This document shows positions 1 to 8,311 of a DNA stretch of 26,875 nucleotides, piece after piece. Source of the stretch: Actinomycetes bacterium (GTDB taxonomy: Bacteria > Actinomycetota > Actinomycetes > Actinomycetales > Cellulomonadaceae). Where the stretch lies: NCBI GenBank assembly GCA_021793115.1, contig JAJYTJ010000038.1, positions 1 to 26,875 on the forward strand. Direction: 5' to 3'. The notes beneath the pieces are model-generated. The model had not been told where the DNA came from, ran no database searches, and saw nothing but the letters and a program-made list of their open reading frames with translations. Numbering within the stretch: position 1 is the first letter of the stretch; each line of letters starts with the position of its first letter. A program made the translations under genes and the position numbers.

Positions 1-1096
1 TCGAGCCGTCGGCGCGCGTGCTGAACCACTGCGGGTGCTCGCGCACCCACGGGTGGTCCGGCGAGCACTGCAGGGCCAGGTCGAGCGCCACCTCGAGCCC
101 CAGGTCACGCGCGCGGGCGACGAACCAGTCGAAGTCGTCGAACGTGCCCAGCCCGGGCTCGATCGCGTCGTGGCCGCCCGCGGGCGAGCCGATCGCGTAC
201 GGCGAGCCGGGGTCGCCGGGCGCGGCCTCGAGCGCGTTGTTGCGGCCCTTGCGGAACGTTGTGCCGATGGGGTGGACCGGCGTGAGGTAGACGACGTCGA
301 ACCCCATCGCGGCGATGCGCGGCAGCTCCTCGGCGGCGGACCGCAGCGTGCCGGACACCCACTCACCGGTGGCCGGGTCGCGGTGCGCGCCGTGCGAGCG
401 GGGGAACATCTCGTACCACGCGCCGGCGAGCGCGAGCGGGCGGTCGACGGTGAGCGGGTAGTCGCGCGACGGCGAGACGAGGTCGCGCAGCGGCGTGCGG
501 GCCAGGGCCGCGACCACGTCGGCGGCCAGGCCGGTGGCGAGCCGGTCCTCCGGCGGACGGCGCTCGTCGGCCAGCCCGGCGGCGGCCGCCCGCAGCGTCG
601 CGGCGTCGGCGGCCGGCACCTCGCGGCGATCGGCCGCGCGCGTGAGCAGCCGGGCGCCCTCGGTGAGCACGAGCGCCACGTCGACCCCCGCGTGGACCTT
701 GAGGGGCGCGTCGTGCGACCACGTGCCGTACGGGTCGCTCCAGCCCTCGACGCGGAAGTGCCAGGCGCCCGTCGCGTCGGGCACCACCCAACCCTCGTAG
801 CGGTCCAGGCCCGGGGCGACCTCCACCATGCGCACGCGCTGGTGCACCGTGCCGTCGGGGCGCACGAGCACGGCGCTGGCGCCGAACGCGTCGTGCCCCT
901 CGCGGAACACCGTGGCGCGCACGGGAATCGCCTCGCCCACGGTCGCCTTCGCGGGGAACACCCCGCCCTCGGCGACCGGGTACACGTCGAGCACGGGGAT
1001 GCGGCCGATCCGCGCGGGCGCGGCAGGGGTGCGCGCCGTCACGCGGGTGGCCGTGGGCCCGCCGGGGGCCGACGAGCGCTGGGACTGGGTCGCCAC
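1..1096 (-). CDS. glgE: alpha-1,4-glucan:maltose-1-phosphate maltosyltransferase, N-terminal part (runs off window)
   Basis: GlgE extends linear alpha-glucans by transferring maltosyl units from maltose-1-phosphate in the cytoplasm. 365 codons are visible; the family is usually about 650-700 residues, so the catalytic nucleophile half lies outside the window. Residues about 30-140 form the N-terminal beta-sandwich (VLDVYPVAEGG, VEGWSDPYGTWSH); the GH13 barrel begins near residue 224 (LAGAWYEMFPRS), followed by YLTPVHPIG (270-278), FRKGRNNALE (281-290) and LDLALQCSPDHPW (338-350), which are typical of GlgE rather than of other amylases. The GTG start at 1096 is chosen because a -10-like TAGGTT ends 7 nt upstream. 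It lies on the same strand as glgX, separated by a dehydrogenase remnant. Family assignment is confident; the alternative is another GH13 subfamily-3 enzyme. Confidence 0.9.
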   Translation of the reverse strand, partial: MATQSQRSSAPGGPTATRVTARTPAAPARIGRIPVLDVYPVAEGGVFPAKATVGEAIPVRATVFREGHDAFGASAVLVRPDGTVHQRVRMVEVAPGLDRYEGWVVPDATGAWHFRVEGWSDPYGTWSHDAPLKVHAGVDVALVLTEGARLLTRAADRREVPAADAATLRAAAAGLADERRPPEDRLATGLAADVVAALARTPLRDLVSPSRDYPLTVDRPLALAGAWYEMFPRSHGAHRDPATGEWVSGTLRSAAEELPRIAAMGFDVVYLTPVHPIGTTFRKGRNNALEAAPGDPGSPYAIGSPAGGHDAIEPGLGTFDDFDWFVARARDLGLEVALDLALQCSPDHPWVREHPQWFSTRADGS

Positions 1097-1103
1097 AGGT
1101 GCG

Positions 1104-1109
1104 AACCTA
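1104..1109 (-). promoter_or_regulatory. candidate -10 (TAGGTT) for leaderless glgE
   Basis: TAGGTT on the minus strand ends 7 nt before the GTG start of glgE. No clear -35 or Shine-Dalgarno is seen. Assignment rests on position and on the same arrangement at other unit-leading genes in the window. Confidence 0.45.
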
Positions 1110-1159
1110 TCCGGCGCCCGGCGCGCGAGTCATCTGCAACGCCTGTGCGCCCGCACACC

Positions 1160-1558
1160 TCAGCAGGCCAGCGCGCGGCCGGTGGTGCGGCCCGGGAACA
1201 GGCAGCCGCCGAGGAACGTGCCCTCCAGGGCGCGGTGGCCGTGCACGCCGCCGCCGAAGCCGGCCGCCTCGCCCGCCGCCCACAGCCCCGGCAGCGGCGA
1301 GCCGTCCGGCCGCAGCACCCGGCCGGAGGTGTCCGTGAGCAGGCCGTCCAGCGTCTTGCGCGTGAGCACCGAGAGCCGGACCGCGTAGAGCGGGCCGTGC
1401 GCCGGGTCCAGGAGGCGGAGCGGAGAACGCCTGGCCACCCGGGCTGCGCCGGTTCTCCTGGTCGAGCAGCAGCACGCGCCGCCGGGCCGCCTGAGCTCGG
1501 CGGTCGCCTCCAGCGCGCGCCCGTCGCCGACGACCACGACGGCGTAGCGGTCCGGCAT
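1160..1558 (-). pseudogene. FAD-binding dehydrogenase remnant (frameshifted, large internal deletion)
   Basis: The open frame encodes 132 residues joining the two ends of a flavoprotein that is normally about 550 residues long. The N-terminus (MPDRYAVVVVGDGRALEATAEL) resembles the Rossmann FAD-binding start of KstD-like/COG3573 dehydrogenases. The expected next segment, RRVLLLDQENR...GGQAFS, is present only in a different frame at about 1425-1495. The original frame then resumes with GPLYAVRLSVLTRKTLDGL and ends with the family's C-terminus (GLWAAGEAAGFGGG, HRALEGTFLGGCLF). The glycine-rich GxGxxG motif is degraded (VVGDGRALEA) and about 400 residues of the substrate-binding middle are missing. 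It starts 9 bp after the glgX stop on the same strand, so it is probably co-transcribed but not functional. Confidence 0.8.
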
Positions 1559-1567
1559 GCCGGGAGG

Positions 1568-3748
1568 TTAACCGCCCCCGCGCGGCACGTACACGCGCAG
1601 GCTGAGCGGCTCGAGCGTGACCACGTCGTCCGGCGCGGGGTGCAGGCCGCCGTGGATGGCGGAGTCGTGCGCGTCGTCGGGGTGGTCCCACACGGAGTCC
1701 CACGCCAGCTCCCACGCGTCCGCGGCGGTGGCGAGATGGACGTCGACGGGGTTGAGCGCGCCGTTGACCACGAGCAGCACGGCGTCGCCGTCCGTCGTCG
1801 CGCGCGCCATCTGGAACGTCCGCAGCGACGCGTCGTGCCAGCGCCCGTGGTCGAACTCCGTGCCCTCCGGGGTGTACCAGGCGAGGTCGGGCGCACCGCC
1901 GTCGACCGCCGGGCGTCCCGTGTAGAACGACATCGTCCGCAGCGCGGGGTGCGAGCGCCGCAGGCCGACGAGGAAGCGCGCGGTCGCCAGCAGGTCGTGC
2001 CGCCAGTCGGTGACGTCCCAGGACACCCACGAGTCCTCGTCGTCCTGGCAGTAGGCGTTGTTGTTGCCCGCCTGCGTGCGGCCCAGCTCGTCGCCCGCCG
2101 TGATCATCGGCGTCCCGGCGGCCAGCACGAGCGTGGCGAAGAGGTTGCGCGTGGACCGCCGCCGCAGCGGCAGCAGGTCGGCGGCGGGGGAGTCGGTGCG
2201 CACCGGCCCCTCCGCGCCGTGGTTCCACGAGCGGTTGTCGTCCGAGCCGTCGCGGTTCTGCTCGCCGTTGGCGAAGTTGTGCTTGTGGTCGTAGGCCACG
2301 AGGTCGGCCATGGTGAAGCCGTCGTGCGCCGTGACGAAGTTGATCGACGCGGTGGGGCTGCGCATGAGGGGCGGCGTGCCGTGCCCGAAGAGGTCGACCG
2401 AGCCGGACAGGCGCGTGGCGAGGTCGCGCACGCGGTGGCCCGGCAGGCCGTGCGCGGCCCGGCCGGGGTCGGCCAGCCAGAACGAGCGGACGGCGTTGCG
2501 GAACCGGTCGTTCCACTCCGCGAACGGCGGCGGGAACTGCCCGGTGCGCCATCCCCCCGGGCCGATGTCCCACGGCTCGGCGACGAGCTTGAGACCGTGC
2601 AGCGCGGGGTCCTGACCGGCGGCGACGAGCAGGGGGTGGTCCGGCGAGAAGCCCTGGTGGCCCCGGCCGAGCGTCACCGCGAGGTCGAACCGGAAGCCGT
2701 CGACGCCCACGGTCTGCGCCCAGTAGCGCAGCGAGTCCAGCGCGAGCCGCACCACCTCCGGCCGGCGGAAGTCGAGCGCCGCCCCCGTCCCCGTGACGTC
2801 GACGAGGGAGGCGGGGATGTTGCCGTCGTGCAGGTAGTACATCGCGTTGTCCAGGCCGCGCCAGGACACGTGCTGGCCCGTCAGGCCGCCCTCGCACGTG
2901 TGGTTGTACACGACGTCGAGGAGCACCTCCAGGCCGGCCTCGTGCAGCTGGTGCACCGCGGCCCGCAGCTCGTCGAGCACGGCGGCCGGTCCCGCGGCGC
3001 GCGCGGCCGCCGTCGCGTAGGCCGCGTGCGGCGCGAAGTAGCCGAGCGTGCTGTAGCCCCAGTAGTTCGTCAGGCCCTTGGCCACCAGGTGCGGCTCGGT
3101 GGCGAACGCGTGGATGGGCAGCAGCTCGACGGCGGTGACGCCCAGGCGCTGCAAGTAGCCGACCACCGCGGGGTGCGCCAGCCCGAGGTAGGTGCCCCGC
3201 AGCTCGGGCGGCACGTCGGGGTGCAGGTGGGTGAGCCCCTTGACGTGGGCCTCGTAGACCACGGTGTCGCGCCACGGGGTCCACGGCCGGTTGGCCGCCG
3301 GGTCCGGCCCGGGCAGGCGGCGCGTGTCGACGACCACGCCGTGCGGGACGTCGCCCGCCGAGTCGCGCGGGTCGGGTGCGCCGAACGGGTCGCCGGCCAG
3401 GTCGTCGTCCACGACGTGCCCGTAGGTGGTGGGCCCGTAGCGCAGCGCGCCGACGAGCCCGCGCGCGTACGGGTCGACGAGGAGCTTGGCGGGGTTGTAG
3501 CGCAGCCCGTAGGCCGGCTCCCAGGGCCCGTGCGCACGGAAGCCGTAGCGCTGGCCGGCGCGGACGCCGGGCACCCGGGCCCAGAAGACGCCCAGGCGGG
3601 GGCCCTCCAGCGGCACACGGCGCTCGCCGTCGTCGTCCAGCAGGCACAGCTCGACCGCCTCGGCGTGCGGTGCGAGCACCGCCACCTCGACGCCCTCGTC
3701 CGTCACGTGCACACCCAGGCGGGGCGGGCGGGGGCGGGGGGACGTCAC
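1568..3748 (-). CDS. glgX: glycogen debranching enzyme GlgX (isoamylase type, GH13)
   Basis: Hydrolyses alpha-1,6 branches of glycogen limit dextrins in the cytoplasm. 726 residues, a normal length. An N-terminal CBM48-like sandwich (about 10-110, with YGFRAHGPW and LRYNPAKLLVDPYA) precedes the (beta/alpha)8 barrel: DTVVYEAHVKGLT (161-173), LLDVVYNHTCEGG (276-288), GFRFDLA with the nucleophile D355, LVAEPWDIGPGGW with the acid/base E391, and VTAHDGFTMADLV with D476. The NGEQNRDGSDDNRSWNHG segment (494-511) is diagnostic of GlgX. A GTG at 3787 gives 13 more residues, but the GTG at 3748 is preferred because CACAAT ends 6 nt before it, the spacing seen at other genes here, and the protein then begins MTSPRPRPPRLGV as expected. 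Divergent from etfB, with about 68 bp between starts. Confidence 0.95.
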   Translation of the reverse strand: MTSPRPRPPRLGVHVTDEGVEVAVLAPHAEAVELCLLDDDGERRVPLEGPRLGVFWARVPGVRAGQRYGFRAHGPWEPAYGLRYNPAKLLVDPYARGLVGALRYGPTTYGHVVDDDLAGDPFGAPDPRDSAGDVPHGVVVDTRRLPGPDPAANRPWTPWRDTVVYEAHVKGLTHLHPDVPPELRGTYLGLAHPAVVGYLQRLGVTAVELLPIHAFATEPHLVAKGLTNYWGYSTLGYFAPHAAYATAAARAAGPAAVLDELRAAVHQLHEAGLEVLLDVVYNHTCEGGLTGQHVSWRGLDNAMYYLHDGNIPASLVDVTGTGAALDFRRPEVVRLALDSLRYWAQTVGVDGFRFDLAVTLGRGHQGFSPDHPLLVAAGQDPALHGLKLVAEPWDIGPGGWRTGQFPPPFAEWNDRFRNAVRSFWLADPGRAAHGLPGHRVRDLATRLSGSVDLFGHGTPPLMRSPTASINFVTAHDGFTMADLVAYDHKHNFANGEQNRDGSDDNRSWNHGAEGPVRTDSPAADLLPLRRRSTRNLFATLVLAAGTPMITAGDELGRTQAGNNNAYCQDDEDSWVSWDVTDWRHDLLATARFLVGLRRSHPALRTMSFYTGRPAVDGGAPDLAWYTPEGTEFDHGRWHDASLRTFQMARATTDGDAVLLVVNGALNPVDVHLATAADAWELAWDSVWDHPDDAHDSAIHGGLHPAPDDVVTLEPLSLRVYVPRGGG

Positions 3749-3754
3749 GTGACC

Positions 3755-3760
3755 ATTGTG
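3755..3760 (-). promoter_or_regulatory. candidate -10 (CACAAT) for leaderless glgX
   Basis: CACAAT on the minus strand, 6 nt before the GTG at 3748. It supports that start over the upstream GTG at 3787. Confidence 0.45.
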
Positions 3761-3802
3761 CGGGGAGCCGGGACCAAGGTCGGGCACGCGCGCGGTGCCG
3801 GG

Positions 3803-3808
3803 TAACGT
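3803..3808 (+). promoter_or_regulatory. candidate -10 (TAACGT) for leaderless etfB
   Basis: TAACGT ends 8 nt before the etfB GTG. No Shine-Dalgarno is present (the 8 nt are TCCCTGCC). Confidence 0.4.
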
Positions 3809-3816
3809 TCCCTGCC

Positions 3817-4608
3817 GTGAAGATCGTGGTCGCCGTGAAGCACGTGCCGGACATCCAGGCGGACCGCAGCCTCGGCCACGACGGTCGGCTGGCGCGCGAC
3901 GGCGGGGACGGCACGCTCAACGAGGTCGACGAGAACGCCGTCGAGGCCGCGCTCGTCGTCGCCGAGGCCGCGGGCGACGCCGAGGTGATCGCCCTGACCA
4001 TGGGCCCGGACGACGCGGTGGACGCCGCGCGCCGTGCGCTTCAGATGGGTGCCGACCGCGCCGTCCACGTGCTCGACGACGCCGCCGCCGGGTCGGACGC
4101 GCTCGGCACCGCGCGCGTGCTCGCGGCCGCCGTGCGGCGCCTCGCGCAGGACGGGCCGGTCGACCTCGTCGTCACCGGGATGGCCGCCACGGACGGGCTG
4201 ACGTCGCTGGTGCCGGCCGCGCTCGCGGCCGAGCTGGGCCTGGTGTCCCTCACGCTCGCCGTCGACGTGGCGGTCGAGGGCGGCGCCGTCACCGTGCGGC
4301 GGGAGCTGGACCACGCCGACGAGACCCTGCGCACCGCGCTGCCGGCGCTCGTCTCCGTCTCCGACCGCGCCAACGAGGCGCGCTACCCGAACTTCGCCGG
4401 CATCATGGCGGCCCGCAAGAAGCCCGTGACGGTGTGGTCGCTGGCGGACCTCGGCCTCTCGCCCGACGAGGTGGGCTCGGCGGGCGCCCGCACGCGGATC
4501 CTGTCCGCCGCGCCGCGGCCGGCCCGCGAGGACCGCGTCCTCATCACCGACACGGGCGACGCCGGTGCGCGCCTCGCCGCCTACCTCGTCGAGCACAAGC
4601 TCGCCTGA
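3817..4608 (+). CDS. etfB: electron transfer flavoprotein beta subunit
   Basis: Beta subunit of the heterodimeric electron transfer flavoprotein, which accepts electrons from acyl-CoA and other dehydrogenases; beta carries the structural AMP. 263 residues, normal length. Opens with MKIVVAVKHVPD, followed by LNEVDENAVEAAL (about 34-46), GADRAVHVLDD, the VVTGMAATDGLTSLVPA adenine-site region (about 122-138), and the RYPNFAGIMAARKKPV segment (about 189-204) typical of EtfB. The GTG start is set by the conserved N-terminus. It is followed 13 nt after its stop by etfA, so the pair is an operon. No fix-type ferredoxin or quinone oxidoreductase gene is adjacent, so the partner dehydrogenases cannot be read from context. 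Confidence 0.96.
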   Translation: MKIVVAVKHVPDIQADRSLGHDGRLARDGGDGTLNEVDENAVEAALVVAEAAGDAEVIALTMGPDDAVDAARRALQMGADRAVHVLDDAAAGSDALGTARVLAAAVRRLAQDGPVDLVVTGMAATDGLTSLVPAALAAELGLVSLTLAVDVAVEGGAVTVRRELDHADETLRTALPALVSVSDRANEARYPNFAGIMAARKKPVTVWSLADLGLSPDEVGSAGARTRILSAAPRPAREDRVLITDTGDAGARLAAYLVEHKLA

Positions 4609-4610
4609 CC

Positions 4611-4615
4611 GGAGG
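4611..4615 (+). promoter_or_regulatory. Shine-Dalgarno of etfA (GGAGG)
   Basis: GGAGG, 6 nt before the ATG at 4622. It fixes the etfA start within the operon. Confidence 0.8.
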
Positions 4616-4621
4616 ACCACC

Positions 4622-5569
4622 ATGACCGTCCTGGTGCTGCTCGACCACGCCGACTCCGGCGAGCTGCGTGCCACCGCGCCCGAGCTCGTCGCCCTCGCCC
4701 ACGCGCTGGGCGACCCCGTCGAGGGCGTCTGGGTGGGCGCCGCTCCGCTGCCCGCGCAGCTGCCGTCGGGGCTCGCCCGGGTGCACCGCGCCGCGGTGGC
4801 CCACGACGAGCACGTCGCCGCCGTCGTCTCCGAGGCGGTGGCCGCCGTGGTGGACGCCACCGACGCGTCCGTGGTGCTGCTCGCCTCGACGTTCGAGAAC
4901 AAGGACGTCGCCGCCCGGCTCGGGGCGCTGCACGGCGCGGGCGTCGTCACCGATGCGGACGCCGTCGATCTCGAGTTCGGGCACGTCGTCGCCCGCAAGA
5001 GCGTGCTCGCGGGCACCTGGACCACGCGCGTCGAGGTGGTCGCACCCCTGGCCGTGGTGCTGGTCAAGGCCGGGGCGGCGGAGGCGGCGGCGCCGGCCGG
5101 CGCGCCCGAGGTCGTCGAGCACGCCGTCGCGCCGTCGTACGTCGGCGGGCTCGTCGAGGTCGTCGAGCGCACCGAGCGGGCGGGCACGGGGCGCCCGGAC
5201 CTCGCGAGCGCGCAGACCGTGATCGTCGGCGGCCGGGGCACCGAGGGCGACTTCGGACCGCTCGAGGAGCTGGCCGACGAGCTCGGCGCGGCCATCGGTG
5301 CGACGCGCGTGGCCACCGACGAGGGGTGGATCGCCCGCGAGGCGCAGGTCGGCCAGACCGGCGTGACCGTCTCGCCGCGGCTCTACATCGGGGCGGGCGT
5401 CTCGGGCGCCGTGCACCACCGCGGCGGCATGCAGGCCGCCGGGACCATCGTGGCGGTCAACAACGACCCGGACGCGCCGATCTTCGAGATCGCGGACCTC
5501 GGCATCGTCGGCGACCTGTTCGAGGTGCTGCCGCAGGCCGCCGCGGAGCTGCGCCGCCTGCGCGGCTGA
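4622..5569 (+). CDS. etfA: electron transfer flavoprotein alpha subunit
   Basis: Alpha subunit of ETF; binds the redox-active FAD and docks to partner dehydrogenases. 315 residues. N-terminal alpha/beta domain (MTVLVLLDHADSGEL; VVLLASTFENKDVAARL near 80-97), then the FAD domain with VIVGGRGTEGDFGPLEELA (about 200-218), the strongly conserved SPRLYIGAGVSGAVHHRGG (about 250-268) and NNDPDAPIFEIADLGIVGD (about 279-297). These match the canonical C-terminal signature of EtfA. ATG start with a GGAGG site 6 nt upstream. Co-transcribed with etfB and very probably with the small downstream gene, which begins only 11 nt after this stop. Confidence 0.96.
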   Translation: MTVLVLLDHADSGELRATAPELVALAHALGDPVEGVWVGAAPLPAQLPSGLARVHRAAVAHDEHVAAVVSEAVAAVVDATDASVVLLASTFENKDVAARLGALHGAGVVTDADAVDLEFGHVVARKSVLAGTWTTRVEVVAPLAVVLVKAGAAEAAAPAGAPEVVEHAVAPSYVGGLVEVVERTERAGTGRPDLASAQTVIVGGRGTEGDFGPLEELADELGAAIGATRVATDEGWIAREAQVGQTGVTVSPRLYIGAGVSGAVHHRGGMQAAGTIVAVNNDPDAPIFEIADLGIVGDLFEVLPQAAAELRRLRG

Positions 5570-5580
5570 GGGGGATGGGC

Positions 5581-6051
5581 ATGGAAGCGGGCCGAGTTCT
5601 CGCGGGCCGCAGGCCGGACCTCACCGTCCGTGAGTGGCTCGACGCGAACAGGTCGACGATCGTCGAGCTGCCCTACGTCCTCATCAGCTCCATCGACAGC
5701 TGCACAGATGTCGGCGCCATGCCGTGGGCGACGGCGCGCCGTGCCGAGAGTCCCGAATGGGCGCTCTCCGTCTCGCCGCTCGTCGTCTCGGGAAGATCCG
5801 TGATCGACCTTCTCGGTGATGACAACCTCTTCACCGGGTTCGACGAGCTCTGGATCCCCACGCCCCTGCCGACGAGGCAGCCGCCCGCCGACGCAAACCT
5901 GGTCGCGCCACGGCAACTCGAAACCGAGCTGCCGTCAGCGGTCTCGGCATGGCTTGAGGGCTCGGGATGCCGTCTGGGTGTGGGCGACGGTTACGGAATG
6001 AACTATGCGGTCCTCGACCGAGACCTCGGTGCCGACCTGGGTCTGGACTGA
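5581..6051 (+). CDS. hypothetical protein downstream of etfA
   Basis: 156 residues, not recognised. No signal peptide or membrane segment is evident; the sequence looks like a soluble acidic protein (MEAGRVLAGRRPDLTVREW at the start, YGMNYAVLDRDLGADLG near the end). The ATG at 5581 is preferred to the one at 5575 because AGGGG at 5570-5574 then has a 6 nt spacing. It starts 11 nt after etfA and could be translated from the same message. Codon use is visibly less GC-extreme than its neighbours (GAA, AGA, AAT-type codons and A/T third positions are frequent), suggesting a different origin. No function is proposed. Confidence 0.7.
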   Translation: MEAGRVLAGRRPDLTVREWLDANRSTIVELPYVLISSIDSCTDVGAMPWATARRAESPEWALSVSPLVVSGRSVIDLLGDDNLFTGFDELWIPTPLPTRQPPADANLVAPRQLETELPSAVSAWLEGSGCRLGVGDGYGMNYAVLDRDLGADLGLD

Positions 6052-6077
6052 CGACGTTCGACTTGGTCGGCCCCTGG

Positions 6078-7058
6078 CTAGCAGAGCTGCTGCAGCCAGC
6101 GGAGCGCGGCCTCGGCGTGCGCTGACTGGAAGGGCCGCAGGTTGGGCACGCCCGGGGGAGCCGGCTGCATCGAGCCCCACACGAGCGAGCCCGTGAGGCC
6201 CGCCAGGGCGGCGCGCAGGTCCTCGGGCGGCACCTGCGGGGCGTGCCGGGCGAACAGCTCCGCCGGGTCGCCGCCGCCCTGCGCGCCGACCGACGCGAGC
6301 AGGAACACCAGGTCGAACCAGCTCGCGCCGACCGAGGCGTGCAGCCAGTCGATGAGCCACACCTTGCCGTCGGCGTCGATCATGACGTTGTCCGCGCGCA
6401 GGTCGCCGTGCACGATGCCCTCGCCGGCCGTGCAGTCGAGCGCCGCCTGCTCCCACCCGGCGAGGTCGGGCAACCGGTCCAGCGCCCATCGCGTCACCGG
6501 GCCGCCGGAGGCCGCGAACTCGTCACGCAGCTGCGAGGCGGCGCCGCGCAGCCGGCACCAGCCCGTGAACTCGTCCGCGAGCAGGTCGGCGGTGCGAGGC
6601 AGCGGGCGGCCGGGCAGCGGCGTGGCGCGCGAGAGCACGTCGACCGTCGCCAGCACCAGGTCCAGGTCGGAGCGCTTCCAGGGAATCGCCGGCGAGCGTC
6701 CGTGCACGGCGTCGAAGCCGAGGAGCACCCACTCGCCGTCGTCGTCCGACCACTGCAGTCGCGGGGCGGGGACCTGGGGCGGGAGCGCCGCCGCGGCCAC
6801 GATCTCCTGGCGTGCCTCGGCCACCGCGACCGGGCTGATCTCGCGCGAGATCGCCTTGACGAAGACGTCCCGGCCGTCCATGAGCTCCAGGACCGCGACG
6901 AACCCGGGGGAGAACCCCTCGGTCGCGGTGATCTCTGCGGTCACCTGCGCGCCCGCCAGCTCGTCGATGCGACGCCGCACGTGCCGCGGGAGATCGCGCC
7001 AGTCCAGCCGCTGCCCGCTGAACGCGTGCGGCAGTGTGACGGCGTCGTCGGCACTCAC
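6078..7058 (-). CDS. aminoglycoside phosphotransferase (APH)-family protein, kinase-like fold
   Basis: 326 residues with the protein-kinase-like fold of the APH/choline kinase family: a candidate ATP lysine in DVFVKAISRE (K68), the Brenner-type catalytic loop IVHGDLRADNVMID (215-228, with H217, D219, N224), and the metal-binding aspartate in VWLIDWLHA (D237). Such proteins phosphorylate hydroxyls of small molecules; the substrate cannot be inferred, and drug resistance should not be assumed. GTG at 7058 is preferred over GTG at 7064 because CAGGAT ends 6 nt upstream. It converges on the etfA-linked hypothetical (26 bp apart) and diverges from iscS (71 bp between starts). Confidence 0.85.
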   Translation of the reverse strand: MSADDAVTLPHAFSGQRLDWRDLPRHVRRRIDELAGAQVTAEITATEGFSPGFVAVLELMDGRDVFVKAISREISPVAVAEARQEIVAAAALPPQVPAPRLQWSDDDGEWVLLGFDAVHGRSPAIPWKRSDLDLVLATVDVLSRATPLPGRPLPRTADLLADEFTGWCRLRGAASQLRDEFAASGGPVTRWALDRLPDLAGWEQAALDCTAGEGIVHGDLRADNVMIDADGKVWLIDWLHASVGASWFDLVFLLASVGAQGGGDPAELFARHAPQVPPEDLRAALAGLTGSLVWGSMQPAPPGVPNLRPFQSAHAEAALRWLQQLC

Positions 7059-7064
7059 GGGCAC

Positions 7065-7070
7065 ATCCTG
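7065..7070 (-). promoter_or_regulatory. candidate -10 (CAGGAT) for the APH-family gene
   Basis: CAGGAT on the minus strand, 6 nt before the GTG at 7058. The AGGA inside it could instead act as a Shine-Dalgarno, so the two readings compete. Confidence 0.35.
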
Positions 7071-7116
7071 CCAGGTGGAGGCCGGGACTCACGATCGGTG
7101 TCCGCCCAACGGTTCG

Positions 7117-7122
7117 TACACT
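7117..7122 (+). promoter_or_regulatory. candidate -10 (TACACT) for leaderless iscS
   Basis: TACACT ends 7 nt before the iscS ATG; the intervening CGACGCG has no Shine-Dalgarno. No good -35 match at 16-18 nt. Confidence 0.5.
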
Positions 7123-7129
7123 CGACGCG

Positions 7130-8311
7130 ATGACCGTCTATCTCGACCACGCGGCGACCACGCCGGTGCTGCCCGCGGCGGCGGAGGCGCTGGCCGCGGC
7201 GCTGGCGCACGCCGGGAACCCCTCGTCCTTGCACGCGTCCGGCCGCGCCGCGCGCCGCACGGTCGAGGAGTCCCGGGAACGCCTGGCGGCGGCCCTGGGC
7301 GCGCGGCCCTCCGAGGTGGTGCTGACCTCCGGCGGTACCGAGGCCGACAACCTCGCCGTGCAGGGCCTGTTCCGCGCCCGGCGAGCGGGCGACCCGCGCC
7401 GGCGCCGCGTGCTGGTCTCCGCGGTGGAGCACCACGCGGTGCTCGACCCCGCCGCCTGGCTGGCGGAGCACGAGGGCGCCGAGGCCGTGCTGCTGCCCGT
7501 GGCCGGTGACGGCGTGCTGGACCTCGACGCGCTGCACGACGAGCTGGCCGCGCACGGCGACGAGGTGGCGCTGGTCTCGGTCATGTGGGCCAACAACGAG
7601 GTGGGTGCGGTACAGCCGCTGGCCGCGGTGGTCGCGGCGGCGCACGCCCGCGGCATCCCGGTGCACGCCGACGCCGTGCAGGCCGTGGGCCAGGTGCTCG
7701 TGGACTTCGACGCCAGCGGGCTGGACGCCATGACCGTCACCGCCCACAAGGTGGGCGGTCCGGTGGGGATCGGCGCGCTGCTGGCGCGCCGCGGCCTGGC
7801 GCTCGAGCCCGTGCTGCACGGCGGCGGCCAGGAGCGCGGCGTGCGATCCGGGACGCTGGCGGCGCCGCTGGCGGCCGCGTTCGCGGTGGCGGCCGAGGCC
7901 GCTGTGGACGGCCGTGCCGCGTTCGCCGCGCGGACGGCGGCGCTGCGGGACCGGCTCGTCGCCGGCGTGCTCGCGTCGGTGCCGGGCGCGACGCTGCGCG
8001 GGCCCGAGCCCGCACGGCGGCTGCCGGCCAACGCCCACGTGACGTTCGCCGGCTGCGAGGGCGACTCGCTGCTCTACCTCCTCGACGCCGCCGGCGTCGA
8101 GGTGTCCACGGGCTCGGCGTGCCAGGCGGGCGTGCCAGAGCCCAGCCACGTGCTGCTCGCGATGGGCCTCGCCGAGGACGACGCACGCGGCGCGCTGCGG
8201 TTCTCGTTCGGCCACACGTCCACCGACGAGGACGTCGACCGCGTGCTCGAGGTGCTGCCCGGCGTCGTGGCGCGGGCCCGCGCCGCGGGCCTGGTCGCGG
8301 TGCACGCCTGA
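7130..8311 (+). CDS. iscS: cysteine desulfurase (class V aminotransferase, IscS/NifS type)
   Basis: PLP enzyme that removes sulfur from L-cysteine and passes it as a persulfide to acceptors, here most likely MnmA encoded next. 393 residues. Motifs: [10 protein letters not shown] (4-13), [12 protein letters not shown] (65-76), VEHHAVLDP (99-107), [12 protein letters not shown] (152-163), [10 protein letters not shown] (179-188), the PLP lysine K207 in [12 protein letters not shown], and the sulfur-accepting C331 in [11 protein letters not shown] on the flexible loop. First gene of an operon: its stop overlaps the mnmA start (TGATG). No scaffold (iscU/sufU) gene is near, which favours a tRNA-thiolation role over general Fe-S assembly; both remain possible. 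Confidence 0.95.
   Translation: MTVYLDHAATTPVLPAAAEALAAALAHAGNPSSLHASGRAARRTVEESRERLAAALGARPSEVVLTSGGTEADNLAVQGLFRARRAGDPRRRRVLVSAVEHHAVLDPAAWLAEHEGAEAVLLPVAGDGVLDLDALHDELAAHGDEVALVSVMWANNEVGAVQPLAAVVAAAHARGIPVHADAVQAVGQVLVDFDASGLDAMTVTAHKVGGPVGIGALLARRGLALEPVLHGGGQERGVRSGTLAAPLAAAFAVAAEAAVDGRAAFAARTAALRDRLVAGVLASVPGATLRGPEPARRLPANAHVTFAGCEGDSLLYLLDAAGVEVSTGSACQAGVPEPSHVLLAMGLAEDDARGALRFSFGHTSTDEDVDRVLEVLPGVVARARAAGLVAVHA

Noticed and set aside
35..3805. A 1256-codon plus-strand open frame across glgE and glgX
   Set aside because: It is antisense to two clearly recognisable enzymes, its translation is Arg/Val/Gly-rich with no domain, and long antisense frames are expected at this GC content.
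1107..4001. A 964-codon minus-strand frame overlapping glgX and the pseudogene
   Set aside because: Shadow of glgX in another frame; only its short LLLDQEN segment is meaningful, as the shifted part of the FAD-dehydrogenase remnant.
6078..7058. Calling the APH-family protein an antibiotic resistance enzyme
   Set aside because: The fold only shows a phosphotransferase; no resistance-specific subfamily motif or mobile context is visible.
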